64,000 nucleotides of DNA from an uncultured Clostridia bacterium (GTDB lineage Bacteria; Bacillota; Clostridia; Oscillospirales; Ruminococcaceae), in assembly GCA_946567425.1 (NCBI GenBank), contig CAMNXF010000001.1:1-64000 (forward strand), given 5' to 3'. This document shows positions 25,764-35,016 of this stretch, in pieces. Position 1 is the first letter of the stretch; every line of letters begins with the position of its first letter. The notes beneath the pieces are model-generated. The model did no database searches. It worked only from the letters and a program-made list of their open reading frames with translations, and was not told the origin of the DNA. A program made the translations under genes and the position numbers.

Positions 25764-27155
25764 ATGTCAAACACTGTTTTACGTCAACTGATAAAATCGT
25801 GGAAAACCGTATTTACAGACTCCGAACGCCAAAGAGTTCTTGAATGGATCTCAGAGAAAAATCAAAGTATAAAAACTGTTATAAAGAAAATACCTTTATC
25901 AAAAAGCGGCTTTTGGTTTTATGACGAAGAGCGGGGCGAGATCCGAAATAAAAACAATTCCTTTTTCCAGATTACAGGTCTGCAAAAATATAATGGTGGG
26001 GAGATAGTTGCCGAGCAGCCGATCATAATTCAAAAGGAAATCGGTTTCCTGGGAATATTATGCAAAGAGATCGACGGCGTTTTGAAATTTCTTGTGCAGG
26101 CAAAAATTGAACCGGGAAATGTTAATAAAATTCAAATTTCCCCTACTATTCAAGCGACAAAAAGCAACTTTCTTCAAAGGCACGGCGGGTCTAAACCTGC
26201 ATATTTAAACTATTTTCTGAATGCAGAAAACAGCACTGTCATTGTCGATCAAATTCAATCCGAGCAGTCCTCGCGTTTTTTGGGTAAACGCAACCGCAAC
26301 ATCATTATAAAGACCAATGACGATATCGAAGTACTGCCCAGTCACATGTGGCTTACATTGGGACAACTGAAAGAGCTCCTGAAAATTGATAATCTTGTAA
26401 ACATGGACACACGAACGGTTATTTCGTGTTTGCCGTTTTCAATGTTTAATCTTGACGAATCTGAAAAGGAGGAACTTCAGCAATCATTCCGTGACAAAAC
26501 TCTGTTTCATTCAATATTTGACGAACCCGAATACAATGATTTTGTCTGTGCATATCGATACGTAAATGATTACAAAATGTTTCAATGCTGCGAAAACCGA
26601 TTGGTTCCGCTTAAAGAGTTAAAATCATGGCACTTTACGGATGAGGAAATCTCACATCAAGAACAAAAGAACTTCTGCGTGATATTCTGCGATATCCAAA
26701 TAGAGGGGCGAGAGGTCTCGCATTGGTCACAGCCGATGTTTGAGGCTCTTGGCAGTGCAGTTTTCGGACTGATAACCGCTGAGATAGACGGCAAAAAAAA
26801 GTTCCTGGTTCACGCGCTGCCGGAATCGGGATGTTTTGACCAGATCGAATTTGCGCCAACTGTTCAAATTGAACCCGGTGAAATGCCAAAGCATTTTGAC
26901 CCGATAGCAAAACTGTTTTTTGAACTTCTTGAAAATAAATCTTACGTTAAAGCTGATATAATCCTTTCGGAAGAGGGCGGGCGCTTTTATTGCGAACAAA
27001 ACCGCAACATAATTCTTGACGTTCCGAAACAAGCAGTCAAAGAACTTCCCGCAGGTTATTTCTGGCTGGATTTCAAAACGTTGAATCGAATGGTGCAATT
27101 TAATAATTGTTTGAATATTCAACTGCGAAATCTGATATCATTATTGGAGATATAA
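25764..27155 (+). CDS. NDP-hexose 2,3-dehydratase
   Basis: This enzyme removes water from NDP-4-keto-6-deoxyglucose to start 2-deoxygenation and is known from antibiotic sugar pathways (TylX3, EvaA, SpnO, OleV). The protein is two similar halves. Each has the family pattern: QSEQSSRFLGKRNRNIIIKT and MWLTLGQLKELLKIDNLVNM in the first, SEEGGRFYCEQNRNIILDV and YFWLDFKTLNRMVQFNNCLN in the second. Length 463 aa matches the family. AAAGGAG precedes ATG 25764. The 3-ketoreductase it needs is the next gene, two bases away. It is unusual outside actinobacterial antibiotic clusters. Confidence 0.88.
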   Translation: MSNTVLRQLIKSWKTVFTDSERQRVLEWISEKNQSIKTVIKKIPLSKSGFWFYDEERGEIRNKNNSFFQITGLQKYNGGEIVAEQPIIIQKEIGFLGILCKEIDGVLKFLVQAKIEPGNVNKIQISPTIQATKSNFLQRHGGSKPAYLNYFLNAENSTVIVDQIQSEQSSRFLGKRNRNIIIKTNDDIEVLPSHMWLTLGQLKELLKIDNLVNMDTRTVISCLPFSMFNLDESEKEELQQSFRDKTLFHSIFDEPEYNDFVCAYRYVNDYKMFQCCENRLVPLKELKSWHFTDEEISHQEQKNFCVIFCDIQIEGREVSHWSQPMFEALGSAVFGLITAEIDGKKKFLVHALPESGCFDQIEFAPTVQIEPGEMPKHFDPIAKLFFELLENKSYVKADIILSEEGGRFYCEQNRNIILDVPKQAVKELPAGYFWLDFKTLNRMVQFNNCLNIQLRNLISLLEI

Positions 27156-27157
27156 TT

Positions 27158-28168
27158 ATGGAGAGAATTAAAATAGGCGTGCTTTGCCCGTCGGAAATTG
27201 CATTCCGCAGGTTTATGCCGGCACTAAGGAAGCTCGACGAATTTGAATATGTTGGTATTGCCGTTGCATCTAAAAACGAGTGGAATGGAGATATTTCCGA
27301 CGACATGGTTTCAAGGGAACATGAAAAAGCCGAAAAATTCGTTTTGGAATACGGAGGAAAAATATTTAACAGTTATACGGAACTAATAACTTCTGACAAG
27401 GTAACTTCGGTTTATATCCCCCTGCCGCCCGCGCTGCACTATGAATGGGGAAACCTTGCACTGAAAAACGGAAAACACGTTTTGCTTGAAAAGCCCTTTA
27501 CAACCAATTTAAACGATACAAAAACGTTAATTGATACCGCCGCAAGTAATAATCTTGCGGTTCACGAAAATTACATGTTTGTTTTTCATTCTCAGTTGGA
27601 TTTTATCCGAAAGCAAACCGATAGTGGTATAATCGGAGACGTTCGGCTCATACGATCCGATTTCGGATTTCCTTTTCGCGGTGCAGATGATTTTCGCTAT
27701 GACAAAAAACTGGGCGGCGGGGCGTTGCTGGACTGCGGCGGATACACGCTTAAACTTGCGTCGTTATTGCTCGGAAATACGGCAAGAGTCACAACATCAC
27801 AGCTTAATTTTCTGGGAAACTTTGAAACGGATATTTACGGAAGCGCAACACTTGTAAATGACAGCGGATCAACCATGCAAGTCTCATTCGGTATGGATAA
27901 CAGCTATCGATGCAGTCTCGATATTTGGGGCAGCAGAGGATCAATCTACACCAATAGAATTTTAACTGCTCCGGAGGGATATGAGCCGATTATCGAAGTA
28001 AAAAATGCAGACGGCGAAAGACATATAAACGTCCCTCCTGATGATACGTTCAGAAAATCTCTTGAAAAATTCGAGCGTTGCATTGCAGATAAACATGAGA
28101 GAAATAGCAACTACAGTGATATTTTGCGACAAAGCGAATTACTTGACGAATTTGAAAGGAGATCGTAA
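27158..28168 (+). CDS. Gfo/Idh/MocA oxidoreductase, probable NDP-sugar 3-ketoreductase
   Basis: An NAD(P)-dependent oxidoreductase of 336 aa. The N-terminal Rossmann strand is IKIGVLCPSEIAFRRFMPAL, and LLEKPFTTN contains the catalytic Lys of the family's EKP motif. Antibiotic sugar 3-ketoreductases such as KijD10 belong to this family and act right after 2,3-dehydratases to reduce the unstable 3,4-diketo product. Gene order (dehydratase first, two-base gap) strongly supports that role. Start ATG 27158 follows TTGGAGA; the track's extension runs into the previous gene. It is followed by an epimerase after two bases. Confidence 0.85.
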   Translation: MERIKIGVLCPSEIAFRRFMPALRKLDEFEYVGIAVASKNEWNGDISDDMVSREHEKAEKFVLEYGGKIFNSYTELITSDKVTSVYIPLPPALHYEWGNLALKNGKHVLLEKPFTTNLNDTKTLIDTAASNNLAVHENYMFVFHSQLDFIRKQTDSGIIGDVRLIRSDFGFPFRGADDFRYDKKLGGGALLDCGGYTLKLASLLLGNTARVTTSQLNFLGNFETDIYGSATLVNDSGSTMQVSFGMDNSYRCSLDIWGSRGSIYTNRILTAPEGYEPIIEVKNADGERHINVPPDDTFRKSLEKFERCIADKHERNSNYSDILRQSELLDEFERRS

Positions 28169-28170
28169 AA

Positions 28171-28725
28171 ATGCCGTTGCCTAAAGTGACAGAATTAGAA
28201 CTGAATGAAATCAAAATAATTGAACCGAAAGTTTTTTGTGACGCAAGGGGCTATAGCTGTGAAATGTTTTCAAGCGCAGATTTGAAAGCTGTCGGAATTG
28301 ATTGCAAGTTCGTTTTGGACTATCAATCATACAGCGAAAAAAAGGGAACTTTGCGTGGAATACATTTTCAGAACGCACCAAGTGCACAAGCGAAAATAAT
28401 GCGCGTTCTTACCGGCAGCCTGCGTGATGTGGTGGTGGATCTGAGGAAAAATTCACCTAATTACGGAAAATGGACAAGCATCGTTCTTTCTGCTTCGGAT
28501 TTTAAACAGATTTTTATCCCGCGCGGTTTTGGTCATGGCTTCGTAACACTTGAGGATAACACGACCGTACTTTATAAACTTGATGACTATTATAATTCGG
28601 AGACGGCGCGTACAATCAGATGGAACGATCCGGAAATTGCAATAAACTGGCAAATTGATAAACCCATAATTTCTGAAAGAGATGCCAATGCCGTCTCTTT
28701 AAATGAGTGCGACATTTGTTTTTGA
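28171..28725 (+). CDS. NDP-4-keto-6-deoxyhexose 3,5- or 5-epimerase (RmlC-like), copy 2
   Basis: An RmlC-family cupin, 184 aa. Seen are TLRGIHFQ with the catalytic His, PRGFGHGFVTLEDNTTVLYK, and DDYYNSETARTIRWNDPEI with the Tyr acid. It matches classic RmlC better than the copy at 23421. In a 2,6-dideoxysugar pathway it would act as the 5-epimerase, making an L-sugar after C-methylation (the EvaD/TylK role). It is tightly packed between the ketoreductase and the C-methyltransferase, whose ribosome site overlaps its end. Confidence 0.88.
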   Translation: MPLPKVTELELNEIKIIEPKVFCDARGYSCEMFSSADLKAVGIDCKFVLDYQSYSEKKGTLRGIHFQNAPSAQAKIMRVLTGSLRDVVVDLRKNSPNYGKWTSIVLSASDFKQIFIPRGFGHGFVTLEDNTTVLYKLDDYYNSETARTIRWNDPEIAINWQIDKPIISERDANAVSLNECDICF

Positions 28726-28738
28726 AAGGAGAATTATC

Positions 28739-29968
28739 ATGAATAGAAAATGCAGATTTTGCGGAAAAGAATTGGAAACAGATTTTGCTGATTTGGGTCT
28801 GTCTCCTGTTTCAACGGAATACCTTTCCGTTGAAAACAGCCTTAAGGGCGAGATGTTTTATCCGCTTCACGTTAGAGTATGTTCGGAGTGTTTTTTAGTT
28901 CAGGCCGATGTGTATTCGTCACCGGAAAAGATATTTAACGACTACAAATATCTCAGCTCAAACTCGCAGGCGTGGCTTAAACACGCGGAAACGTACGTTG
29001 ATATGATAACTGAAAAGCTGGCGCTTAATGAAAATTCCCTGATAACCGAAATTGCCTGCAACGACGGATATCTTTTGCAGTACTTTAACAAACGCGGTTT
29101 AAAGAACTATGGCGTGGAACCCGCGGAAAATGTTGCTGATATTGCAAGAGAAAAAGGCGTTGATGTCGAATGTGAATTTTTTGGAGCCGACTTTGCCAAA
29201 GAACTTGTTCAAAAGCGCGGCAAATCCGACCTGATCCTGGGAAACAATGTGCTTGCTCATGTTCCCGATATAAACAGCTTTGTTGAGGGAATACAAATTC
29301 TTTTAAAGAAATCCGGAACTGTTACAATGGAATTTCCGCACTTGTTGAATTTAATCAAGCAAATGCAATTTGACACGATTTATCACGAACATTTTTCGTA
29401 TTTTTCGTTATATACGGTTATAAACATTTTTAAAAGTCACAATCTGAAAATTTACGACGTTGAAAAGCTGAATACTCACGGAGGCTCACTGCGCATTTAC
29501 GCGGCGCATTCGGATAACGACGAGTTAAACATAAGTTCCCGTGTGACAGATCTGATTGATGAGGAAAAGGCGTTTGGAATTTCTGACATTAAAACATACG
29601 AGGGCTTTCAAAGAAAGATACGTGCAATAAAATACAACACGCTCAAAACGTTGTCGGAGTTGGTTCTTGACGGGAAAAAAATAATAGCTTACGGTGCGGC
29701 GGCAAAGGGAAACACGTTTCTAAACTATTGCGGCTTGGGAAAAGAGTTTTTTGAATGTATTGTTGACGTTACTCCGGAAAAGCAAGGTTTAAAGCTTCCC
29801 GGAACGTTGATCGACATTGTAGGCGAGGAAGTCATTGAGAAAATTCGTCCGGATTATATTGCCGTTTTGCCATGGAACTGGAAAGATGAGATAACCAAAA
29901 GGCTGGAATTCACAAGAAAATGGGGCTGCAAACTGATTACGTTTATCCCTGAGATAAATATATTCTGA
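28739..29968 (+). CDS. NDP-sugar C-methyltransferase (TylC3/EvaC type)
   Basis: A three-part enzyme that adds a methyl group from SAM to a sugar carbon. The N-terminal zinc domain has CRFCGKEL and VRVCSECFLVQ. The middle SAM domain has LITEIACNDGYLLQYF (motif I) and YGVEPAENVADIA. The C-terminal domain has THGGSLRIYAAH and IIAYGAAAKGNTFLNYC, as in the Methyltransf_13/14 architecture of TylC3, EvaC and CloU. It fits C3-methylation of NDP-4-keto-2,6-dideoxyhexose, giving mycarose-type branched sugars; the position on the ring is inferred. Start ATG 28739 follows AAAGGAG. Length 409 aa is normal for the family. Confidence 0.9.
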   Translation: MNRKCRFCGKELETDFADLGLSPVSTEYLSVENSLKGEMFYPLHVRVCSECFLVQADVYSSPEKIFNDYKYLSSNSQAWLKHAETYVDMITEKLALNENSLITEIACNDGYLLQYFNKRGLKNYGVEPAENVADIAREKGVDVECEFFGADFAKELVQKRGKSDLILGNNVLAHVPDINSFVEGIQILLKKSGTVTMEFPHLLNLIKQMQFDTIYHEHFSYFSLYTVINIFKSHNLKIYDVEKLNTHGGSLRIYAAHSDNDELNISSRVTDLIDEEKAFGISDIKTYEGFQRKIRAIKYNTLKTLSELVLDGKKIIAYGAAAKGNTFLNYCGLGKEFFECIVDVTPEKQGLKLPGTLIDIVGEEVIEKIRPDYIAVLPWNWKDEITKRLEFTRKWGCKLITFIPEINIF

Positions 29969-29983
29969 TATTGGGAGTTGATT

Positions 29984-30889
29984 ATGAAAAAAGCAATAAT
30001 CACCGGTGCAGGCGGATTTATCGGTAAAGCTCTTACCCAAAGACTGCTCAAAGAAAACTACGAGGTCTGGGGAATTGATGTTAACCCCAACTTATTTAAG
30101 GAACAGGACTGTCCGGCGAACTTTCATTACTTGATCACCGCTATGCCAAATTACATGGATGTTTTGGAAAAGCTCCCGCGCGGTACGGATCTTTTTTACC
30201 ATTTTGCATGGGAGGGAATTTCCTCAAGGAAATACGACGAATTGGATCTTCAGCGGCGCAATTTTTTGGCGGCAACAAACGCCGCCGAAATGGCTGTGAA
30301 AATTGAATGCAAAAAGTTTATCTTCATTGGAAGCAGCCATGAAAATCTTGTTGGCATAAATACGGTTGACAGCAGTGAAACAAACGGAAACATATACGGG
30401 GTTGCCAAAAAGTGCGCACGTATTTTCTGCGAATTTATATGTAAGGATAAAATCGCATTTAATTCCACAGCATTTACAAACGTTTTCGGTGAGGGCGACT
30501 ATTCTAAGAGAACAACAAACACGTTTATTCATAAGATGCTTTTAGGCGAGACAATAGATCTCATTGAGGGCGACAATTTGTACGATTGGGTATATATTGA
30601 CGACGCGGTTGAAGGTTTGTATCTGGTAGGAATTAAGGGCGTTGGTTCAAAGCAGTATTATATTGGAAGCAAACGACCTCGCACGTTCAAATGCATAATA
30701 TCGCAGGTCAGAGATATCGTAAACCCAAGCGTAGAATTGCGTTTCGGAGCATATTCCGATAATACGTATATTGACTACTCTAAATTTGATCTGGACGCTT
30801 TGCGAAAAGATACCGGATTTGAGTTTAGGTGCGATTTCAGGGGAAGCATTCTTAAAACGGCAGAATGGATAAAAACTTTAAGTTTTTAA
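29984..30889 (+). CDS. SDR-family NDP-sugar 4-ketoreductase/epimerase
   Basis: A 301-aa extended SDR with cofactor loop KAIITGAGGFIGKAL and catalytic YGVAK. Position after the C-methyltransferase suggests it is the 4-ketoreductase that finishes the branched dideoxysugar; the family alone does not prove this. ATG 29984 follows GGGAG; the track's TTG six bases earlier is less likely. It resembles the product of 20651 in length and in the IYYNYHSLFDTYKLSKLGF / TYIDYSKFDLDALRKDTGF stretch near the end, so the two probably share ancestry and one may serve each nucleotide branch. Confidence 0.83.
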   Translation: MKKAIITGAGGFIGKALTQRLLKENYEVWGIDVNPNLFKEQDCPANFHYLITAMPNYMDVLEKLPRGTDLFYHFAWEGISSRKYDELDLQRRNFLAATNAAEMAVKIECKKFIFIGSSHENLVGINTVDSSETNGNIYGVAKKCARIFCEFICKDKIAFNSTAFTNVFGEGDYSKRTTNTFIHKMLLGETIDLIEGDNLYDWVYIDDAVEGLYLVGIKGVGSKQYYIGSKRPRTFKCIISQVRDIVNPSVELRFGAYSDNTYIDYSKFDLDALRKDTGFEFRCDFRGSILKTAEWIKTLSF

Positions 30890-30917
30890 CATACAATTTA
30901 CATTTGGAGGATTTACT

Positions 30918-32034
30918 ATGGATAAGAAAAATGAAACAATTCTGAATTTAATTTCAGAGAAGACCTGCAGGCAAAATGAATTGATCAACGAACTGAGAGT
31001 CGCTCAAACCCATATATATATATATATATATATATGGGGCGGGTATGATCGCGGGAGAAGCAGCGCGTGTGCTTAAAGAAAACGGAGTGAGTTATGAATG
31101 TATGCTCGTTGACAATGAATATGGCTGTGACGGTGAAAAGGTAAAGCATTTAGATGATGTGCTTGGATCGGCTCATGAAAAAGTTAATGTCATTGTCGCG
31201 TTTAATTATTTTGACAACTCCAAACTTGATAGATTTTCCAATGTGATAAATAAGGTTTATTATTTTGAAACTGGTTTGGGAAACAACACCATCGATGGCG
31301 AATATATGACGTTTAATTGGGTAACCTCACATTCCAATGAACTTCAAACTTTTTACAATGAGCTTAGTGATGAAATATCGCGAAGAACATTGCTTGCTTT
31401 TTTAAATCAGCGTATCTCAAGATTAAGCGGTTTTGTCGCCATGGTTAAAAGCGCAAATAATCAATATTTTGAACCCGATATCATAAAACTCACAGATGAT
31501 GAGGTTTTTGTCGACTGTGGCGCATATACCGGCGATACCGCATCAATATTTATAAACGAGCTGAAAAAGAGGGGCATAGATTTGCCGACCAAGATCGTTT
31601 GTTTTGAACCGGATGAGAAGAATTTTCGTAAATTGGTTGAGCGAAAAATTCCAAACGCGGTGTGCCTGAAAAAGGGAACGTCCGATAAAGCCGAAACGGT
31701 ACATTTTTCACAAAAAGGCACCAGCGCAAGTATGGTTTCCGATGATGGCGACATAGTCATCGAAACAGACACGATCGACAATGTTCTTGACGGAAAAAAG
31801 GCGACTCTTATAAAAATGGATATTGAGGGCGCGGAACTTTCGACTTTAAAGGGCGCAGCGAAAACCATAAAAAAGTATAAACCATCTCTTGCAATCTGCA
31901 TTTATCACAAAAAAGCGGATCTGTACGAAATTCCGCAATATATACACAGCCTAGTTGCAGAGTACAGATTTTATGTGAGAATATATTCGCACAATTCGCA
32001 CGAACTTGTATTATACGCAATTCCTCAAAAATAA
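30918..32034 (+). CDS. FkbM-family methyltransferase with (AT)12 frameshift tract, probably phase-variable
   Basis: ATG 30918 follows TTGGAGG and reads [20 protein letters not shown], reaching an (AT)12 run at 31012-31035. In this copy the frame then hits TAA at 31074. The rest lies in another frame (31045-32034) and reads [13 protein letters not shown], then a SAM motif [24 protein letters not shown] and [15 protein letters not shown], the FkbM methyltransferase signature. With 7, 10 or 13 AT units the frame would be continuous, giving about 370 aa with [12 protein letters not shown], a natural Rossmann strand and glycine loop. So the gene is off here but one slippage event from on. Its likely task is O-methylation of the flagellin glycan (inferred from the location). 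Confidence 0.85.
31012..31035. repeat. (AT)12 dinucleotide tract inside the FkbM gene
   Basis: Twelve uninterrupted AT units lie within coding sequence, 94 bases after the start codon. Dinucleotide runs of this length are prone to slipped-strand changes. Units 10 and 13 restore the frame; 11 and 12 do not. Confidence 0.97.
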
Positions 32035-32051
32035 CGAATGAAGGTGATTTG

Positions 32052-32930
32052 ATGAAAGGCATAATTCTGGCAGGAGGGCGCGGCACAAGGCTCTATCCGA
32101 GCACAATAGCCGTAAGCAAGCAGCTTCTTCCGATATACGACAAACCGCTGATATATTATCCGCTTTCGGTGTTGCTGCTAGCGGGAATAAATGATATAAT
32201 GATAATATCAACGCCCGATGATACGCCGATATATGAAAAACTGCTTGGCGACGGCAGCCGCATAGGAATACATATCGAATATAAAGTTCAGGATAAGCCT
32301 CGCGGTCTTGCAGACGCGTTTATTCTGGGAGAGGATTTCATAGGCAGCGACAGCGTTTGCCTGGCGTTGGGCGATAATATTTTTTACGGACAAAATTTCA
32401 GCGAGATTTTGCAAAACGCACAAAATCGTGTTAAAAACGGAGGAGCGGCAATTTTCGGTTATCCCGTAAAAAATCCGACGGAATTCGGTGTTGTTGAATT
32501 TGACGAAAATCACCGCGTAATTTCGATTGAGGAAAAACCGCATAAACCAAAATCAAACTATGCGGTGCCGGGACTCTATTTTTATGACAATGAGGTCGTC
32601 ACGATCGCCAAAAACGTTAAGCCGTCCGCACGGGGAGAAATAGAGATAACGTCAATAAATAACGATTATCTGAAACGCGGAAAATTGTCCGTAAGTCTTA
32701 TGGGGCGCGGCATGGCATGGCTTGATACAGGTTCGCCGCGCGGAATGTTAAAAGCATCGGAATTTGTTCATACCGTTCAGGATATGCAGGGCTTTTACAT
32801 ATCTTGCATTGAGGAATTGGCTTGGCGGCGCGGTTTTATAACTACAAAGCAACTGAGAGAATTGGGCGAAGAATTAAAAATGACAGATTACGGTAAATAT
32901 ATTATTTCGCTTGCGGAGGATACAAAATGA
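32052..32930 (+). CDS. rfbA: Glucose-1-phosphate thymidylyltransferase
   Basis: Makes dTDP-glucose, the entry to dTDP-deoxysugars. The signature [20 protein letters not shown] is followed by [20 protein letters not shown] and ALGDNIFYG, as in RfbA/RmlA. Length 292 aa is normal. ATG 32052 lies after AAGGTG. Its stop overlaps the rfbB start by four bases. With rfbB it gives a second nucleotide-sugar branch next to the CDP branch at 21568; the antibiotic-type 2,3-dehydratases that are known act on dTDP sugars. Confidence 0.95.
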   Translation: MKGIILAGGRGTRLYPSTIAVSKQLLPIYDKPLIYYPLSVLLLAGINDIMIISTPDDTPIYEKLLGDGSRIGIHIEYKVQDKPRGLADAFILGEDFIGSDSVCLALGDNIFYGQNFSEILQNAQNRVKNGGAAIFGYPVKNPTEFGVVEFDENHRVISIEEKPHKPKSNYAVPGLYFYDNEVVTIAKNVKPSARGEIEITSINNDYLKRGKLSVSLMGRGMAWLDTGSPRGMLKASEFVHTVQDMQGFYISCIEELAWRRGFITTKQLRELGEELKMTDYGKYIISLAEDTK

Positions 32931-33928
32931 AAATAATCGTAACAGGCGGCGCGGGTTTTATAGGCGGAAATTTTGTGCATTATATGTTAAAGAAGTATCC
33001 CGATTACAAGATAATTTGCGTTGACTGCCTTACTTACGCAGGTAATCTGGAAACATTGAAGACGGTTATAGATAATCGGAATTTCCGCTTCTGCAAAATT
33101 GATATAACTGACCGGGAAAGCATTTACGGGTTATTTGAGGAAGAATGCCCCGATATAGTTGTAAATTTTGCGGCAGAAAGCCATGTTGACCGCTCGATAG
33201 ATGATCCGGAAATATTTTTAAAAACGAACGTAATCGGTACGGGAGTTTTAATGGATGCCTGCAGAAAATACGGAACAGTACGTTTTCATCAAGTGTCAAC
33301 TGACGAGGTATATGGCGATTTACCGCTTGACAGACCCGATCTTTTTTTCACGGAAACAACTCCCGTGCACACCAGTTCTCCGTATTCCGCTTCAAAGGCA
33401 GGAGCCGATCTTTTGACGCTGGCATACCACAGAACGTATAACTTACCCGCTACAATTTCTAGATGTTCAAATAATTACGGAGCGTATCAATTTCCCGAGA
33501 AGCTGATCCCGCTGATGATTTCAAACGCTCTGAACAACAAGCCGCTGCCTGTTTACGGCAAAGGAGAGAACGTGCGGGATTGGCTTTATGTCGATGATCA
33601 TTGCCGCGCAATTGACTTGATTATTCATAAGGGAACGATCGGAGAGATATATAATATCGGCGGTCATAACGAGATGAAAAATATTGATATCGTGAAAATA
33701 ATCTGTCAGAAGCTTGGCAAACCCGAAAGCCTGATAACTTTTGTCACCGATCGAAAGGGGCACGATATGCGTTACGCAATTGACCCGTCAAAAATACATA
33801 ACGAACTCGGATGGCTGCCCGAAACGAAATTTGCGGAAGGGATCGAAAAAACAATAGATTGGTATCTTGACAACAGCTTATGGCTTGAAACAATAAAAAG
33901 CGACAAGAATAAAAAGGAGAACTTATAA
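32927..33928 (+). CDS. rfbB: dTDP-glucose 4,6-dehydratase
   Basis: Converts dTDP-glucose to dTDP-4-keto-6-deoxyglucose. Seen are [44 protein letters not shown] with the catalytic Asp-Glu pair, and [11 protein letters not shown] with the YxxxK motif. These are textbook RfbB/RmlB features, and 333 aa is normal. Translationally coupled to rfbA by an ATGA overlap and to the acyltransferase gene by TAATG. Its product is the common substrate for RmlC-type epimerases and for the 2,3-dehydratase. Confidence 0.96.
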   Translation: MKIIVTGGAGFIGGNFVHYMLKKYPDYKIICVDCLTYAGNLETLKTVIDNRNFRFCKIDITDRESIYGLFEEECPDIVVNFAAESHVDRSIDDPEIFLKTNVIGTGVLMDACRKYGTVRFHQVSTDEVYGDLPLDRPDLFFTETTPVHTSSPYSASKAGADLLTLAYHRTYNLPATISRCSNNYGAYQFPEKLIPLMISNALNNKPLPVYGKGENVRDWLYVDDHCRAIDLIIHKGTIGEIYNIGGHNEMKNIDIVKIICQKLGKPESLITFVTDRKGHDMRYAIDPSKIHNELGWLPETKFAEGIEKTIDWYLDNSLWLETIKSDKNKKENL

Positions 33929-34953
33929 TGTACTTTAATCTTGTTGTTCCCGCTTATCAGAACAATACCACAACAAATTACAAAATTAACATCGGCAACA
34001 AACAATTTAAGACCCTAACAATCGGCAAAGACAGTTATATTGTAGGTGCAAACGTCGAAACAGGATTGGGCATTGACGGCGAACTGTATCGGAACTATGG
34101 ATGCTATAATCTTCAAATAGGAAAGTACTGTGCTCTTGCCGAGGATATTTTGTTTATGATAAATATGAACCATGATTTTAATTCGGTTGCGCAGGGCTGC
34201 TTTACAGAGTTTAAAGAAAAGCCTATACCAACAAAAATTAAACGCAAGGGGCAAGTTATCATTGAAAACGATGTGTGGATCGGTCACGGCGCAACGATTA
34301 TGAACGGCGTAACAATACACAACGGCGCTGTTGTCGCGGCGAATTCGGTTGTAACAAAGGAAGTGCCGCCTTACGCGATAGTGGGTGGAAATCCCGCAAA
34401 AGTAATACGGTACAGATTTCCAGAGGATATAGTCGAAAAGCTGCTGAAGATATCGTGGTGGAATTGGACCAGTGAAGAAATTTCCTCTCGGTATGAAGAT
34501 TTTGCAGGTGATACGGTCGCTTTTACCGAAAAATACTTTCCTGCTGCCGAAGAAGAATTTCTGCGCGCAAAATCAGCGCAGACACCAGTAGAAATGAAAA
34601 GCGGAGAAAACTTTCTTTTTGCCATTGACTATGACGATGAATTTCCGCTTTATAAAAAGATTATTCGTGAGTTCTGCAACATGAACAACAAAACACAAAA
34701 CCAACTGATATTGATGTTAGACGGTGATGAAATTACAGTAAAGAAAATGTTTAATGAGATAAGCAAAGAACTTGATAAATATAACGAAAAAGACGTTTTT
34801 ATTTATATTTACACCGGCTTGCCCGAAAATCTGGTGCCGCATATCGATACTTATATAACAGGGCGGATAAACACGAATATTTATCTTATGGAACTTGCAG
34901 AGAAATTCGGCAAGAGAATTATATCCGGTGTAGATCTGCCGCTATTTAATTAA
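33928..34953 (+). CDS. Hexapeptide-repeat acyltransferase with extra C-terminal domain
   Basis: Residues 25-175 form a left-handed beta-helix of the CatB/LbH xenobiotic acyltransferase type: [75 protein letters not shown]. It likely acetylates a sugar hydroxyl. After about residue 220 comes an extra domain of about 115 residues ([17 protein letters not shown] ... [18 protein letters not shown] ... [18 protein letters not shown]) that looks like an alpha/beta Rossmann-like unit; I do not recognise it, though it may be a glycosyltransferase-related tail. It is the last gene of the island before a terminator. Confidence 0.82.
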   Translation: MYFNLVVPAYQNNTTTNYKINIGNKQFKTLTIGKDSYIVGANVETGLGIDGELYRNYGCYNLQIGKYCALAEDILFMINMNHDFNSVAQGCFTEFKEKPIPTKIKRKGQVIIENDVWIGHGATIMNGVTIHNGAVVAANSVVTKEVPPYAIVGGNPAKVIRYRFPEDIVEKLLKISWWNWTSEEISSRYEDFAGDTVAFTEKYFPAAEEEFLRAKSAQTPVEMKSGENFLFAIDYDDEFPLYKKIIREFCNMNNKTQNQLILMLDGDEITVKKMFNEISKELDKYNEKDVFIYIYTGLPENLVPHIDTYITGRINTNIYLMELAEKFGKRIISGVDLPLFN

Positions 34954-34975
34954 AGCGCCGTCAAACAAAAAGCTT

Positions 34976-35000
34976 GAAGCTCCCTCTTTCAGGGAGCTTC
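34976..35000. terminator. Terminator between glycan island and MBL gene
   Basis: A perfect 10-bp stem GAAGCTCCCT/AGGGAGCTTC with a 5-nt loop. The T-rich side (reverse-strand AAGCTTTTTG) favours ending the minus-strand serpin operon. It also lies 22 bases past the acyltransferase stop. Confidence 0.7.
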
Positions 35001-35016
35001 CTCATTTAAAACAAGT

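Noticed and set aside
16855-34953. Reading the island as a capsule or O-antigen locus
   Set aside because: No flippase, polymerase or initiating membrane sugar-phosphate transferase is seen, and it adjoins flagellin, so flagellin glycosylation is preferred.
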